From QHXQ01 sp963788965 (lineage in GTDB: Bacteria > Acidobacteriota > Blastocatellia > Pyrinomonadales > Pyrinomonadaceae), in the NCBI GenBank assembly GCA_963788965.1, contig CAWBIK010000006.1:1488001-1552000 (forward strand): 64,000 bases of DNA, given 5' to 3'. Shown piece after piece: positions 47,692 to 55,563 of this stretch. Numbering within the stretch: position 1 is the stretch's first letter; every line of letters begins with the position of its first letter. The position numbers and the translations under genes are program-made. Under the pieces are notes generated by a model that saw only the letters and a program-made list of their open reading frames with translations, ran no database searches and was not told the origin of the DNA.

Positions 47692-48158
47692 CTACGGCTT
47701 AGGCGTGTCCGTCTTCGCAGCATCGAGCTTGCTTAGTTCATATTCCGCCTTCTTGTGAAACTTGCTGTCGGGATATTCGCCAGCGAGTTGCGTCAGGTAC
47801 TTGCGCGCCTGCTCCAAATGTTGCGCGGCGGCAGCGTGGGCGCTTGCTTGCCCTTGTTCTGCGACAGGTACAGGTTGCTCATGCCCGCGAACCAGAGCAC
47901 TTCGTCGATGCGTGAATAGTTCGGATTGCCCGCGATGATCTCTTCGCAACGCGCGAGCGACGCGCGATAAGCCTTGCGCAAATTGAAGTAGTGCTTCGCG
48001 ACCTCCAAGTTCTTTTGTGCATCGCGCTCAAGTTCGGGATCGCGCACTGTCGTCGGGTCAGGCCCATTCTTAGCCCCGCTGCCCTGCGCCCGCGCAGGCG
48101 TCAACGCGCCCAATACCGAGAACATAAGACAGAATGCGACCAGCAATAATTTCTTCAT
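47692..48158 (-). CDS. Exported TPR/BamD-like protein, one frameshift
   Basis: About 155 residues. The signal peptide MKKLLLVAFCLMFSVLGALT ends at ARAQ; no lipobox, so it is periplasmic rather than a lipoprotein. The body is helical with two tetratricopeptide-like units: NLEVAKHYFNLRKAYRASLA, then VLWFAGMSNLYLSQNKG, and after a shift near 47825, QHLEQARKYLTQLAGEYPDS and KKAEYELSKL. This resembles the end of outer-membrane-assembly factor BamD/YfiO. GGAGGT lies 6 bases before the ATG at 48158. It is downstream of mtnP, separated by a heptamer palindrome. Confidence 0.7.
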
Positions 48159-48177
48159 ATCTAAACCTCCAAAATCT

Positions 48178-48254
48178 AGTAACGAGTAACAAGTGCCGAG
48201 TGACAAGCGGGAACAAGCTGTTAACTTGTCACTCGTCACTTCGTCACTAGGCAC
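48178..48254. repeat. AGTGACR heptamer palindrome, overlaps the end of mtnP
   Basis: The left arm (48178-48220) and right arm (48221-48254) are built of AGTGACA/AGTGACG units with drift. The centre ACAAGCTGTTAACTTGTCAC (48213-48232) is identical over 20 bases to 53401-53420. The mtnP stop (TAG at 48247-48249) and its last codons lie inside the right arm. Confidence 0.78.
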
Positions 48255-49119
48255 TGTATTTTTTGATGATGGCATCGAGCTTCTTCGTTGTCGCCTCGGG
48301 CCATAAATCCGGCGGCGTGAAGATGGCGTTCTTCAGGGCCGAGCCGCACGCGCAGCCGCGCGCCTGCGCGCCAAGCTGGCGCACGGCGGCGCGCATGATC
48401 ACCTGCGCGTTACGCACGTTCTTGTTCAGATATTCGACCACCGCTTCGACCGTCACGGCGTCGTGCCCTTCGTGCCAGCAGTCGTAATCGGTCACGAGCG
48501 CAAGTGTGGCATAGCAGATTTCGGCCTCGCGCGCGAGCTTTGCCTCTTGCAAGTTCGTCATGCCGATCACGTCCATGCCCCACGAACGATAGACGTGCGA
48601 TTCCGCCTTCGTCGAGAACGCAGGCCCCTCCATGCACAGGTACGTGCCGCCGCGATGCACGTTGACCGTCGCCGCGCCGCAAGCCGTTTCCAACACGTCG
48701 CCCAACTCGGCGCAGACCGGATGCGCGAACGTGACGTGCGCCACGATGCCGTCGCCAAAGAACGTTGACTCGTGTGCGCGGGCGCGTGTGCGATCAAAAA
48801 ACTGATCGGGAATGACCATATCGAGCGGCGCATAACGCTCTTGCAGCGAGCCGACCGCCGACGCCGACAAGATGCGCTCGACGCCCAACAACTTCAGCCC
48901 GTAGATGTTCGCGCGAAACGGCAACTCGGTCGGCGTGAACCTGTGCCCGCGCCCGTGTCGCGGCAGGAACGCGACGCGCACGCCTTCGAGCGTGCCCACG
49001 ATGAAGGCGTCCGACGGCGCACCGAACGGTGTCTCAACCCGAACTTCTTCAACGTCCTGCAACTCCGGCATCTGATACAGGCCGCTCCCGCCAATAATGC
49101 CGATCTGCGCTGTTGTCAT
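48247..49119 (-). CDS. mtnP: S-methyl-5'-thioadenosine phosphorylase
   Basis: Phosphorolysis of methylthioadenosine in methionine salvage. The start MTTAQIGIIGGSGLYQMPEL is diagnostic. The phosphate-binding region is LPRHGRGHRFTPTELPFRAN, then LSASAVGSLQERYAPLDMVI, the substrate block is GGTYLCMEGPAFSTKAES, and VIGMTNLQEAKLAREAEICY completes the active site. The Met/Thr in GMTN and the absence of an N7-Asp fit MTA specificity rather than inosine. 290 residues is the family length. The start ATG (49119) lies 8 bases from the stop of the metallo-beta-lactamase-fold gene, so they are co-transcribed. The C-terminal SA and stop come from a repeat. Confidence 0.95.
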   Translation of the reverse strand: MTTAQIGIIGGSGLYQMPELQDVEEVRVETPFGAPSDAFIVGTLEGVRVAFLPRHGRGHRFTPTELPFRANIYGLKLLGVERILSASAVGSLQERYAPLDMVIPDQFFDRTRARAHESTFFGDGIVAHVTFAHPVCAELGDVLETACGAATVNVHRGGTYLCMEGPAFSTKAESHVYRSWGMDVIGMTNLQEAKLAREAEICYATLALVTDYDCWHEGHDAVTVEAVVEYLNKNVRNAQVIMRAAVRQLGAQARGCACGSALKNAIFTPPDLWPEATTKKLDAIIKKYSA

Positions 49120-49126
49120 CTTTAAC

Positions 49127-49996
49127 CTATTCTCCGGGGATGAATCCGTTCTGCTTGGCCGCGAAGCCGACCGCGCGCAACTTGCCGCCGGACTCGGTGA
49201 TCCGTGCCAGCGGCGCATCCGCGTCGTGATAGAACAAGCATAACCAATCTTCGCGCGCGGCTTGCGGCAACAGGCGCTTCTTGGCTTCGAGTGTCTCGAC
49301 CGGATAGAGGTCGTAGCCCATGACCCAAGCGAACGGGACGTGCGCCCGCGTCGGCACTAGATCGGCAAAGCCGAACAGCGTGCGACCGGCGCGCATGAGC
49401 CGCGCGCACTGCATCGTGCGCGAATGCCCCGTGATCGTCTCCATGCGCAAGCCCGGCACAACTTCATAATCGGCGGGCTGTAATTCCAACTGCTCGCTAT
49501 CCACAAGTGGTCGCCAGTTCTCCGGCAGATAACTTGCGCGGTCGCGCTCGTGCGGCGCTTCGGCATGCTCGAACTCGGCCTGCGCGACCAGATAACGTGC
49601 CCGCTTAAAAGTCGGCACGACGCGCCCGGCCGCGTCCATCGTCGTGTTGCCGCCCGCATGATCGAAGTGCAAATGCGTATTGACGACAACTGTGATCTCG
49701 TCCGCGTCGTAGCCCGTGATGGTTTCAACTGACTCGGCAAGCGGGCGCGCTCGTTCGACGCCGTACATCGTCGCCTGTCGCGCTGTCCACTTATCGCCGA
49801 TGCCCGTCTCGATGAGAATGCGTTCACGCCCCGCCTCTATGAACAAGCAGTTGGCGTTCAGGCGCACGCGGTTCTCTGCGTCGGGCGGCGCGACCTGCGC
49901 CCACAGTGTGCGCGGCACAACGCCGAACATCGCCCCGCCGTCCAGACGAAACTCGGCATCCGGCACAACCTCGATCCGATAGTCGCCCCAAAACAT
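49127..49996 (-). CDS. Metallo-beta-lactamase-fold hydrolase (lactonase-like)
   Basis: A 289-residue cytoplasmic metallohydrolase. The metal site is THLHFDHAGG, with His108, His110, Asp112 and His113; later His (ITGHSRTMQCARL) and Asp residues complete it. The overall pattern, with ILIETGIGDKW before the metal motif, matches the AHL-lactonase or methyl-parathion-hydrolase-like branch, but the substrate is unknown. It has no signal peptide. It precedes mtnP by 7 bases and probably shares its transcript. A heptamer palindrome (ATCAGCG type) lies upstream of its start. Confidence 0.9.
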   Translation of the reverse strand: MFWGDYRIEVVPDAEFRLDGGAMFGVVPRTLWAQVAPPDAENRVRLNANCLFIEAGRERILIETGIGDKWTARQATMYGVERARPLAESVETITGYDADEITVVVNTHLHFDHAGGNTTMDAAGRVVPTFKRARYLVAQAEFEHAEAPHERDRASYLPENWRPLVDSEQLELQPADYEVVPGLRMETITGHSRTMQCARLMRAGRTLFGFADLVPTRAHVPFAWVMGYDLYPVETLEAKKRLLPQAAREDWLCLFYHDADAPLARITESGGKLRAVGFAAKQNGFIPGE

Positions 49997-50006
49997 GATC
50001 GGCGCT

Positions 50007-50080
50007 CAGCAATCAGCGATCAGCGATCAGCTTCAAACTGCTTGCACAAGCTGAAAGCTGACCGCTGATTGCCGACTGCT
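50007..50080. repeat. ATCAGCG heptamer palindrome
   Basis: The left arm holds CAGCA ATCAGCG ATCAGCG ATCAGC (from 50007). The right arm (50049-50080) contains GCTGAAAGCTGACCGCTGAT, its imperfect complement. It lies between the parvulin gene and the hydrolase gene on the minus strand. The element at 52344 shares the words. Confidence 0.75.
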
Positions 50081-50082
50081 CT

Positions 50083-51810
50083 TTACTTCTTCTTCGGCTG
50101 CGGCTTGTTCGTGTTCGCCGGGTTGGTGTTACCGGGCGGCGGCGCGTCTGTGGGCGGCAGTTCCGGTTCTAAACCTGCGGGCGGGCCTGGGTCCCCACCG
50201 GGCAGACCGCCGTGCGGCCCTGGCGGCGGCGCGGGCGGCGCGTCCACCTTGAAGTCTTCCGCCACGGTGACGCGTTGGCGTGCAGCGATCTCGTCGATCA
50301 ACTTCTCGCGCTTCTCTTTCTCAACCGCGGTCTTGGCCTGATCGCGCGGCGACTGCGGCGGCCCGAACGGGTTGCCACCCGCGGCCGGGAAGCCGATTAA
50401 GATGTGGCGTGCGCGCACCTCTTCCTCTTCCTTGCCGTCCTCCCCCTTGCTCGTGCGCTTCTCTTCGGTCTGAATAATGTGAAACCCGAACTGCGTCTCG
50501 ATCACGTCGCTGGTTTGGCCCGGCTGCTGCCCGAAGGCTGCTTCCTCAAATGGCTTGACCATCGTGCCGCGCTTGAACCAGCCCAACTCGCCGCCCTTGT
50601 CCTTGCTGCCCGGATCGGTTGAATACTCTTTCGCCAGCGTCCCAAAGTCTTCACCCGACTTGATGCGCTTGAGCGCCTCGTCCGCCTTCGCGCGCGTCTG
50701 CTTCGAGTCGAGTTCAGGATGCTTGGCGATGTAAGCGTCGATGTCCTGATCCGTAGCTTTGGTCTTATCGGTCAACGTCGTCAGGTACTTCTGCGCCAAC
50801 AACTGCGACTCCTGCAACTTCATCATCAACTGCGTGACCCGATCTTTATCCACGCCCGCCGCCTTCGCCTTACGTTCAAGCACTTGCGCGGGGGCCCACA
50901 TGTTCTTTTGAATCTGTTCCTTTTGCTGATCGGAGATGCCCGCGGCCGACGGCAACAACCCCATCGTCTGCACGTCTTGTAGGAACTGATCGAACCGCTG
51001 CTGCGTGCCCGGCTCTTTGATGAAGTTGTCGATCTCTTGACTCGACACCAACTGATCGGGCGCGGTCACGCCCGCCTTGCGCTGCTTCTCGCTGTACATC
51101 TGCGCCAGCACGAACGTCTTCATCGTCTCGATCTGACGCTGCACCTCAGGCTTGTCCGCATAGCCCGCGGCCCGCGCCTCTTGCCCGATAGCCAACACCT
51201 GCCTTACCTGTTTGGCGATCTCCTTGCGCTCGTCCGCGCTCGTCGCCAACTGCGACAACGCCTGCGGCGGCACAATCGACTGCACAAGTTGCGACATGTC
51301 GTCGGACGTGATGTTGATCGCCTGATTGCTGCGCCCCTTCAACTGCCACACGAGGAAGCCGAGCGCCAGCGCAACCGCGATGCCGGCCGCGATGAGCGCC
51401 TTGCCGGTCGCGCTCATCCCGCCCGTGTGCGTCGGGGGCGTTGGCCGCCGCGCCGTCGTCTCGCCGACGCCGGGCGCGGTCGCTTCCGCCGCCGCGCGAT
51501 CCGACTCGGTTTCATAAGTTGAGTCTGCATCCGCATCTGCGCCTGCGTCCGTGTCCGCGCTCGTCGCGGTCGTCGCGCTAACTGCATCGTCGCGCACGAC
51601 GGTTGTATCCGGATCGGCCGCCGCGCTCCTCGGTGCTTCATTCGCAGCCGTGGCGTATGAGTTCGCGTCGGTTGCGGCGGTCGCGTCGCCCGCCCGTGCG
51701 GCGTCGAGTTGCGTTTCATTCGCTGCGTCGGGGCTGACCTCAGCACCGCAGCTTGGACACGTAGCCTGATTCTGTAACAAGGACGCGCCGCATTGCTGAC
51801 AAACATTCAT
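50083..51810 (-). CDS. Peptidyl-prolyl isomerase (parvulin) with N-terminal zinc ribbon and membrane anchor
   Basis: A 575-residue foldase. Cys4, Cys7, Cys18 and Cys21 form a zinc ribbon (MNVCQQCGASLLQNQATCPS then CG) that would stay in the cytoplasm. After an acidic linker, residues 138-157 form one membrane helix (ALIAAGIAVALALGFLVW). The outside part has a SurA/PrsA-like helical chaperone domain (about 165-400), then a rotamase domain (KTRAKADEALKRIKSGEDFG, LGWFKRGTMVKPFEEAAFG, FGFHIIQTEEKR). The tail is Pro-rich and ends PQPKKK. The zinc ribbon before the anchor is unusual for exported parvulins. It probably folds envelope proteins. Confidence 0.88.
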   Translation of the reverse strand: MNVCQQCGASLLQNQATCPSCGAEVSPDAANETQLDAARAGDATAATDANSYATAANEAPRSAAADPDTTVVRDDAVSATTATSADTDAGADADADSTYETESDRAAAEATAPGVGETTARRPTPPTHTGGMSATGKALIAAGIAVALALGFLVWQLKGRSNQAINITSDDMSQLVQSIVPPQALSQLATSADERKEIAKQVRQVLAIGQEARAAGYADKPEVQRQIETMKTFVLAQMYSEKQRKAGVTAPDQLVSSQEIDNFIKEPGTQQRFDQFLQDVQTMGLLPSAAGISDQQKEQIQKNMWAPAQVLERKAKAAGVDKDRVTQLMMKLQESQLLAQKYLTTLTDKTKATDQDIDAYIAKHPELDSKQTRAKADEALKRIKSGEDFGTLAKEYSTDPGSKDKGGELGWFKRGTMVKPFEEAAFGQQPGQTSDVIETQFGFHIIQTEEKRTSKGEDGKEEEEVRARHILIGFPAAGGNPFGPPQSPRDQAKTAVEKEKREKLIDEIAARQRVTVAEDFKVDAPPAPPPGPHGGLPGGDPGPPAGLEPELPPTDAPPPGNTNPANTNKPQPKKK

Positions 51811-51912
51811 AACTGCACTCTGTTCCTTCTAAAGTTGATTTCAATCTCGCAAGTTGATCGTTAAGCGCGCGGCGCTTGCTCATACATGAGCACCACCCGC
51901 GCGGCTTCGTTG

Positions 51913-52338
51913 TTATTGTCGGCTCGACTCAGTTTCATCGGCCGCAGTGTGCTGCACAAGTTCGAGCAGTACGCCGCCCGCACTCGCCGGATGGACGAAG
52001 GCCACGAGGCAGCCTTCCGCGCCGACGCGCGGCGTCTCGTCAATCAAGCGCGCGCCCTGTCCGCGCAGCCGCGCCAGTGCCGCGTCAATGTCGGCCACAC
52101 GCACGGCGATGTGATGGATGCCGGGGCCGCGCTTCGCCAGAAACTTCGCCACGGGCGACCCGGCGTGCGTCGGCTCAAGCAACTCTATGCGCGGCTCGCC
52201 CACCGGCAACATCGCCACGCGCACGCCCTGCTCCGCCACCTCTTCCGTATGCACTACGCTCAAACCCAACGCGTCGCGCCAGAACGCGAGTGCATCCTCG
52301 ATCCGCTCCGTCGCAATGCCGATGTGCTCAATCTTCAT
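51913..52338 (-). CDS. mce: Methylmalonyl-CoA epimerase
   Basis: Converts (S)- to (R)-methylmalonyl-CoA. VOC-fold protein of 141 residues. The opening MKIEHIGIATERIEDALAFW gives His5, and the middle has KRGPGIHHIAVRVADIDAAL with the second metal His; the Glu ligands fall in EEV and LLELVQ. The next gene on the strand (upstream) is meaB, separated by a heptamer palindrome. The pairing with meaB supports a propionate/branched-chain role. The methylmalonyl-CoA mutase itself is not in the window. Confidence 0.93.
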   Translation of the reverse strand: MKIEHIGIATERIEDALAFWRDALGLSVVHTEEVAEQGVRVAMLPVGEPRIELLEPTHAGSPVAKFLAKRGPGIHHIAVRVADIDAALARLRGQGARLIDETPRVGAEGCLVAFVHPASAGGVLLELVQHTAADETESSRQ

Positions 52339-52343
52339 AACAG

Positions 52344-52410
52344 GCGATCAGCGATCAGTGATCAGCCGTCAGCTTGGCCGGTTGGGGCTGAAAGCTGATC
52401 GCTGACTGCT
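52344..52410. repeat. ATCAGCG heptamer palindrome overlapping the end of meaB
   Basis: CGATCAGCGATCAGTGATCA (from 52344) and its complement AGCTGATCGCTGACTGCT (to 52410) are the arms. The GCTGAAAGCTGA motif recurs at 50050. The last 20 codons of meaB, including the stop, are read from this element. Confidence 0.75.
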
Positions 52411-53356
52411 GCGAGCTATTGAGTATTTCTTCCACCGCCGAGTATGGGTCACGGCGTTTCTCGGCGACCTCGCGGGCGAGCGCATCGAGGCGCGCAGCCG
52501 TGCCGTTATGATTGACGACGCGGGCGACAAGCGTTTCGCGGAGCAGTTCGAGTATGCGCCAGCGCGCGACGGCGTTGCGGCGCGTGGCCGAAGGTTGCAC
52601 CTGTTGTTGATAATCGCGGTAACTCGCAACGGCCACGGCCAGTTCGTCGAGACCCTTATTTTCAGTCGCAACCGTCTTGACGATGGGCGGCTCCCAACCG
52701 TCGGGCCGCGTCGCCAGCGTGAGCAACGCTTCCAACTCTTTCTCGGTGCGCAACACGCCGTCGCGGTCGGCCTTGTTGATGACGAAAACGTCGCTGATCT
52801 CCATGATGCCGGCTTTGATCGCTTGCACGTCGTCGCCCATGCCGGGCACTAGCACAACGACCGTCACGTCGGCCGTCTTCACGATCTCGACCTCGTCCTG
52901 TCCGACGCCGACCGTCTCGACGATGATCTTCTGATAGCCGGCCGCATCGAGGATCGACACCGCGTCCACGGTCGCGCGCGCGAGGCCGCCGAAGTGGCCG
53001 CGCGTGGCCATCGAACGGATGAAGACGCCGGGGTCGAGGCCCAAAGTCTGCATGCGTATCCGGTCGCCTAAGATCGCGCCGCCCGAAAACGGACTCGACG
53101 GATCGACGCAGATGATCCCGACGCGCTCGCCGCGCTGCCGGTACAAACCCGCGAGCCGATCAACGAGCGAAGATTTACCCGCGCCCGGTGCGCCCGTGAT
53201 GCCGACGATCAGCCCGCGCCCCGTGTGCGGATAGAGCGCCCGCATCAAGTCGGCCGCGTCCGCCGCGCCGTCTTCTACTTTCGAGATCGCGCGCGCCACC
53301 GCTCGCGGTTCGCCCGCGAGGATACGCTCGACGTTGGTGCTGACTGCGGCGCTCAT
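52355..53356 (-). CDS. meaB: Methylmalonyl-CoA mutase-associated GTPase (G-protein chaperone)
   Basis: MeaB protects and reactivates the B12-dependent mutase. The P-loop is GAPGAGKSS (residues 55-63), the switch region VDPSSPFSGGAILGDRIRM is diagnostic, and the G3 block VETVGVGQDEVEIV and the G4 NKADRD are present. C-terminal dimerisation helices follow. The predicted tail SSQQSAISFQPQPAKLTADH is encoded by the heptamer repeat, so it is unlikely to be conserved. Start ATG 53356; an AGTGACR palindrome lies immediately upstream. Confidence 0.95.
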   Translation of the reverse strand: MSAAVSTNVERILAGEPRAVARAISKVEDGAADAADLMRALYPHTGRGLIVGITGAPGAGKSSLVDRLAGLYRQRGERVGIICVDPSSPFSGGAILGDRIRMQTLGLDPGVFIRSMATRGHFGGLARATVDAVSILDAAGYQKIIVETVGVGQDEVEIVKTADVTVVVLVPGMGDDVQAIKAGIMEISDVFVINKADRDGVLRTEKELEALLTLATRPDGWEPPIVKTVATENKGLDELAVAVASYRDYQQQVQPSATRRNAVARWRILELLRETLVARVVNHNGTAARLDALAREVAEKRRDPYSAVEEILNSSQQSAISFQPQPAKLTADH

Positions 53357-53365
53357 CAAAAGGAC

Positions 53366-53437
53366 AGTGACAAGTGACAGGTGACGAGTGACAAGTAAGC
53401 ACAAGCTGTTAACTTGTCACGCGTCACTCGCTCACTG
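53366..53437. repeat. AGTGACR heptamer palindrome between meaB and acyl-CoA dehydrogenase
   Basis: The left arm (53366-53409) reads AGTGACA AGTGACA then GGTGACG AGTGACA. The right arm (to 53437) is its complement. The centre, 53401-53420, is identical to 48213-48232. The stop codon of the acyl-CoA dehydrogenase (53432-53434) lies at its edge. Confidence 0.78.
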
Positions 53438-54573
53438 ACTTAACAGTTGTCTTGCGATCACCAGACGCTGTATCTCGGACGTGCCTTCGCCGATGGTGCA
53501 GAGTTTGGAGTCGCGCCAATATTTTTCGGGCGGATAGTCTTTGGTGTAGCCGTAGCCGCCGTGAATCTGGATCGCCTCTTCGCAGATTTTGACGCTGACC
53601 TCGGAGGCGTAGAGCTTCGCCATCGACGACTCTTTCGTTATCTTCCGCCCCTGATCCTTCATCGCCGCCGCGCGATAGGTTAAGAGCCGCGCCGCTTCAA
53701 GTTGCGTGGCCATGTCTGCGAGTTTGAACTGGATGGCTTGAAACTCAGAGATCGGCCGGCCGAACTGTTGGCGCTCCTTCGAGTACTTCAAGGCCGACTC
53801 GTATGCGCCTTGCGCGATGCCGAGCGCGAGCGCGGCAATCGAGATGCGCCCGCCGTCGAGAATCTGCATCGCTTGAATGAAGCCGAGACCTTCGGGCCGA
53901 GCCGGTTCGCGTCCGGCACTTCGCAATCGTCGAAGATAACGCTCGCCGTCTCAGATGCGCGCAGGCCGAGCTTGTCCTCTTTCTTGCCGGGTGCGAAGCC
54001 CTTCATGCCCTTCTCGAAGATAAAGGCGGTGATGCCCTTCGAGCGCATCGGGCGGTCGGTCACAGCCATCGCCACGCAGGTGTCGCCGTGGATCGCGTGC
54101 GTGATGAAGTTCTTCGAGCCGTTGACGAGCCAGTTGCCGTCGCGGCGCACGGCCGTGGTGCGTGTGCCCGAAGCGTCCGAGCCGGCCTGCGGTTCGGTCA
54201 AACCCCATGCGCCGAGTTTCTCGCCGCGCGCCAGCGGCACAAGGAACTTCTGTTTCTGTTCCTCAGTGCCGAACATGTAGATGTGATTGGAGCAGAGCGA
54301 ATTGTGCGCCGCGACCGAGATGCCGATTGAGCCATCGACGCGCGACAACTCTTCGATGATAGCGACATACTCGATATAACCCATCCCCGCGCCGCCATAC
54401 TCTTCGGGGAAGATGACGCCCATGCAGCCCTGCTCGGCGAGTTTCGGCAACAACTCCACGGGGAAGTGTTGCGTCTCGTCCCATTGCCGCACGTGCGGTG
54501 CGATCTCGCCTTCGGCGAACTCGCGCACGCTCTGTTTGATCTGTAGTTGATCTTCGGTCAGGTCGAAATCCAT
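53432..54573 (-). CDS. Acyl-CoA dehydrogenase, one frameshift
   Basis: A flavoprotein that desaturates acyl-CoA at the alpha-beta bond. The start MDFDLTEDQLQIKQSVREFA and the flavin block GAWGLTEPQAGSDASGTRT are standard. The frame breaks near 53900, after ANRLGPK, and the other frame goes on with EGLGFIQAMQILDGGRISIA and ends IGEGTSEIQRLVIARQLL, where the Glu region lies at the active site. About 380 residues in all. A position beside mce and meaB suggests short- or branched-chain acyl-CoA breakdown to propionyl-CoA. The break is likely an error, since both halves are canonical. Confidence 0.9.
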
Positions 54574-54684
54574 AACAAACTGTGAAGCCCCCTGCCAACG
54601 CACGCAAAAACAGGCAAACAGAGACAGACCCGCAAGCAACTACCGGACGGCGCGTCGCTGTTTGCCCGTGCCGATTATTGTAAC

Positions 54685-55491
54685 CTAACTCCGCCCGCGA
54701 CCGTGACCCGCCGCGCGCGCCTTCGTCGCACGCGCTTTGCCTTGCGACGGCTCGCCGCGCCCCTTTACGCCGCGTTTCAAACTCGCCACTTCGGCCGGCA
54801 TCAGATGTCGCCACGCGCCGACGGGCAGTTGTTCGTCTTTGATCGCACCGATGCGCGTGCGGCGTAGTTTCATAACTGAATGACCGATGGCGTCGAACAT
54901 ACGCCTGATCTGCTGGTTGCGTCCCTCATGCAAGACGACCTCGAACCAAGAGTTTGTTTTCGTCTCGTCCGTTTTCACAACCTGCGCGGGCGCTGTGCGC
55001 GCGCCGTCGTCGAGCCGTATGCCGCGCCGCAAACGTTCGACCGCATCTTCCGGCGGCACGCCTTTAACCTTCACCTCGTAAACCTTCGCCACCTTATTGC
55101 GCGCCGCCGTAATGTGATTCGTCAACTCGCCATCGTTCGTCAGCAGCAGCAACCCTTCGCTGTTGAAGTCCAGCCGCCCGACCGGATGCAACTTACCGAG
55201 CGTCTTCGGCACAAGCTCCGTCACAAGTCGCCGCCCCAACGGATCGGCCACGCTCGACAGATAACCCTTCGGCTTGTTCAGCAGCACGTAAACTTTCTGC
55301 TGCTCTACCAGCAACGGATTAATCAACCGCCCGCGCACCTTGATATGATCATGCGCCGGGTCAGCCTTCGTGCCCGGCTCGGTCACGACCTGCCCGTTCA
55401 CCGTCACCTCGCCCGCCGCGATCAACTCCTCGGCATGTCGCCGCGAAGCAACACCCGCCGCCGCGATCAATTTTTGTAGTCGCTCTGACAT
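54685..55491 (-). CDS. rluB: 23S rRNA pseudouridine synthase, RluB-type
   Basis: 268 residues. It opens with the S4 RNA-binding domain (MSERLQKLIAAAGVASRRHA, then AGEVTVNGQVV). The catalytic Asp108 is in VGRLDFNSEGLLLLTNDGE, and HEGRNQQIRRMFDAIGHSVM is the conserved helix of the fold. A basic C-terminal tail (GRGEPSQGKARATKARAAGHGRGRS, read in pieces) is variable in the family. RluB, RluE and RluF differ in site; RluB is the usual call for this linkage with scpAB. It lies downstream of scpB, with a heptamer palindrome between. Confidence 0.93.
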   Translation of the reverse strand: MSERLQKLIAAAGVASRRHAEELIAAGEVTVNGQVVTEPGTKADPAHDHIKVRGRLINPLLVEQQKVYVLLNKPKGYLSSVADPLGRRLVTELVPKTLGKLHPVGRLDFNSEGLLLLTNDGELTNHITAARNKVAKVYEVKVKGVPPEDAVERLRRGIRLDDGARTAPAQVVKTDETKTNSWFEVVLHEGRNQQIRRMFDAIGHSVMKLRRTRIGAIKDEQLPVGAWRHLMPAEVASLKRGVKGRGEPSQGKARATKARAAGHGRGRS

Positions 55492-55496
55492 AAAAC

Positions 55497-55559
55497 AGTC
55501 GGCAGAGGCAGTAGGCAGTTGAAGGCAGGTCTGTCATCAACTGCTTACTGCCTGCTACT
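55497..55559. repeat. AGTARGC heptamer palindrome between scpB and rluB
   Basis: The left arm (from 55497: AGTCGGCAGAGGCAGTAGGC) pairs with 55537-55559 (TCAACTGCTTACTGCCTGCT). It matches the words of the elements at 44816 and 21561. It lies upstream of the rluB start, so it may separate transcripts or be transcribed through. Confidence 0.7.
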
Positions 55560-55563
55560 TCAC

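Noticed and set aside
48178..53437. Heptamer repeats as a possible CRISPR array
   Set aside because: The units are seven bases in direct succession and arranged as inverted arms, without spacers, leader or cas genes.
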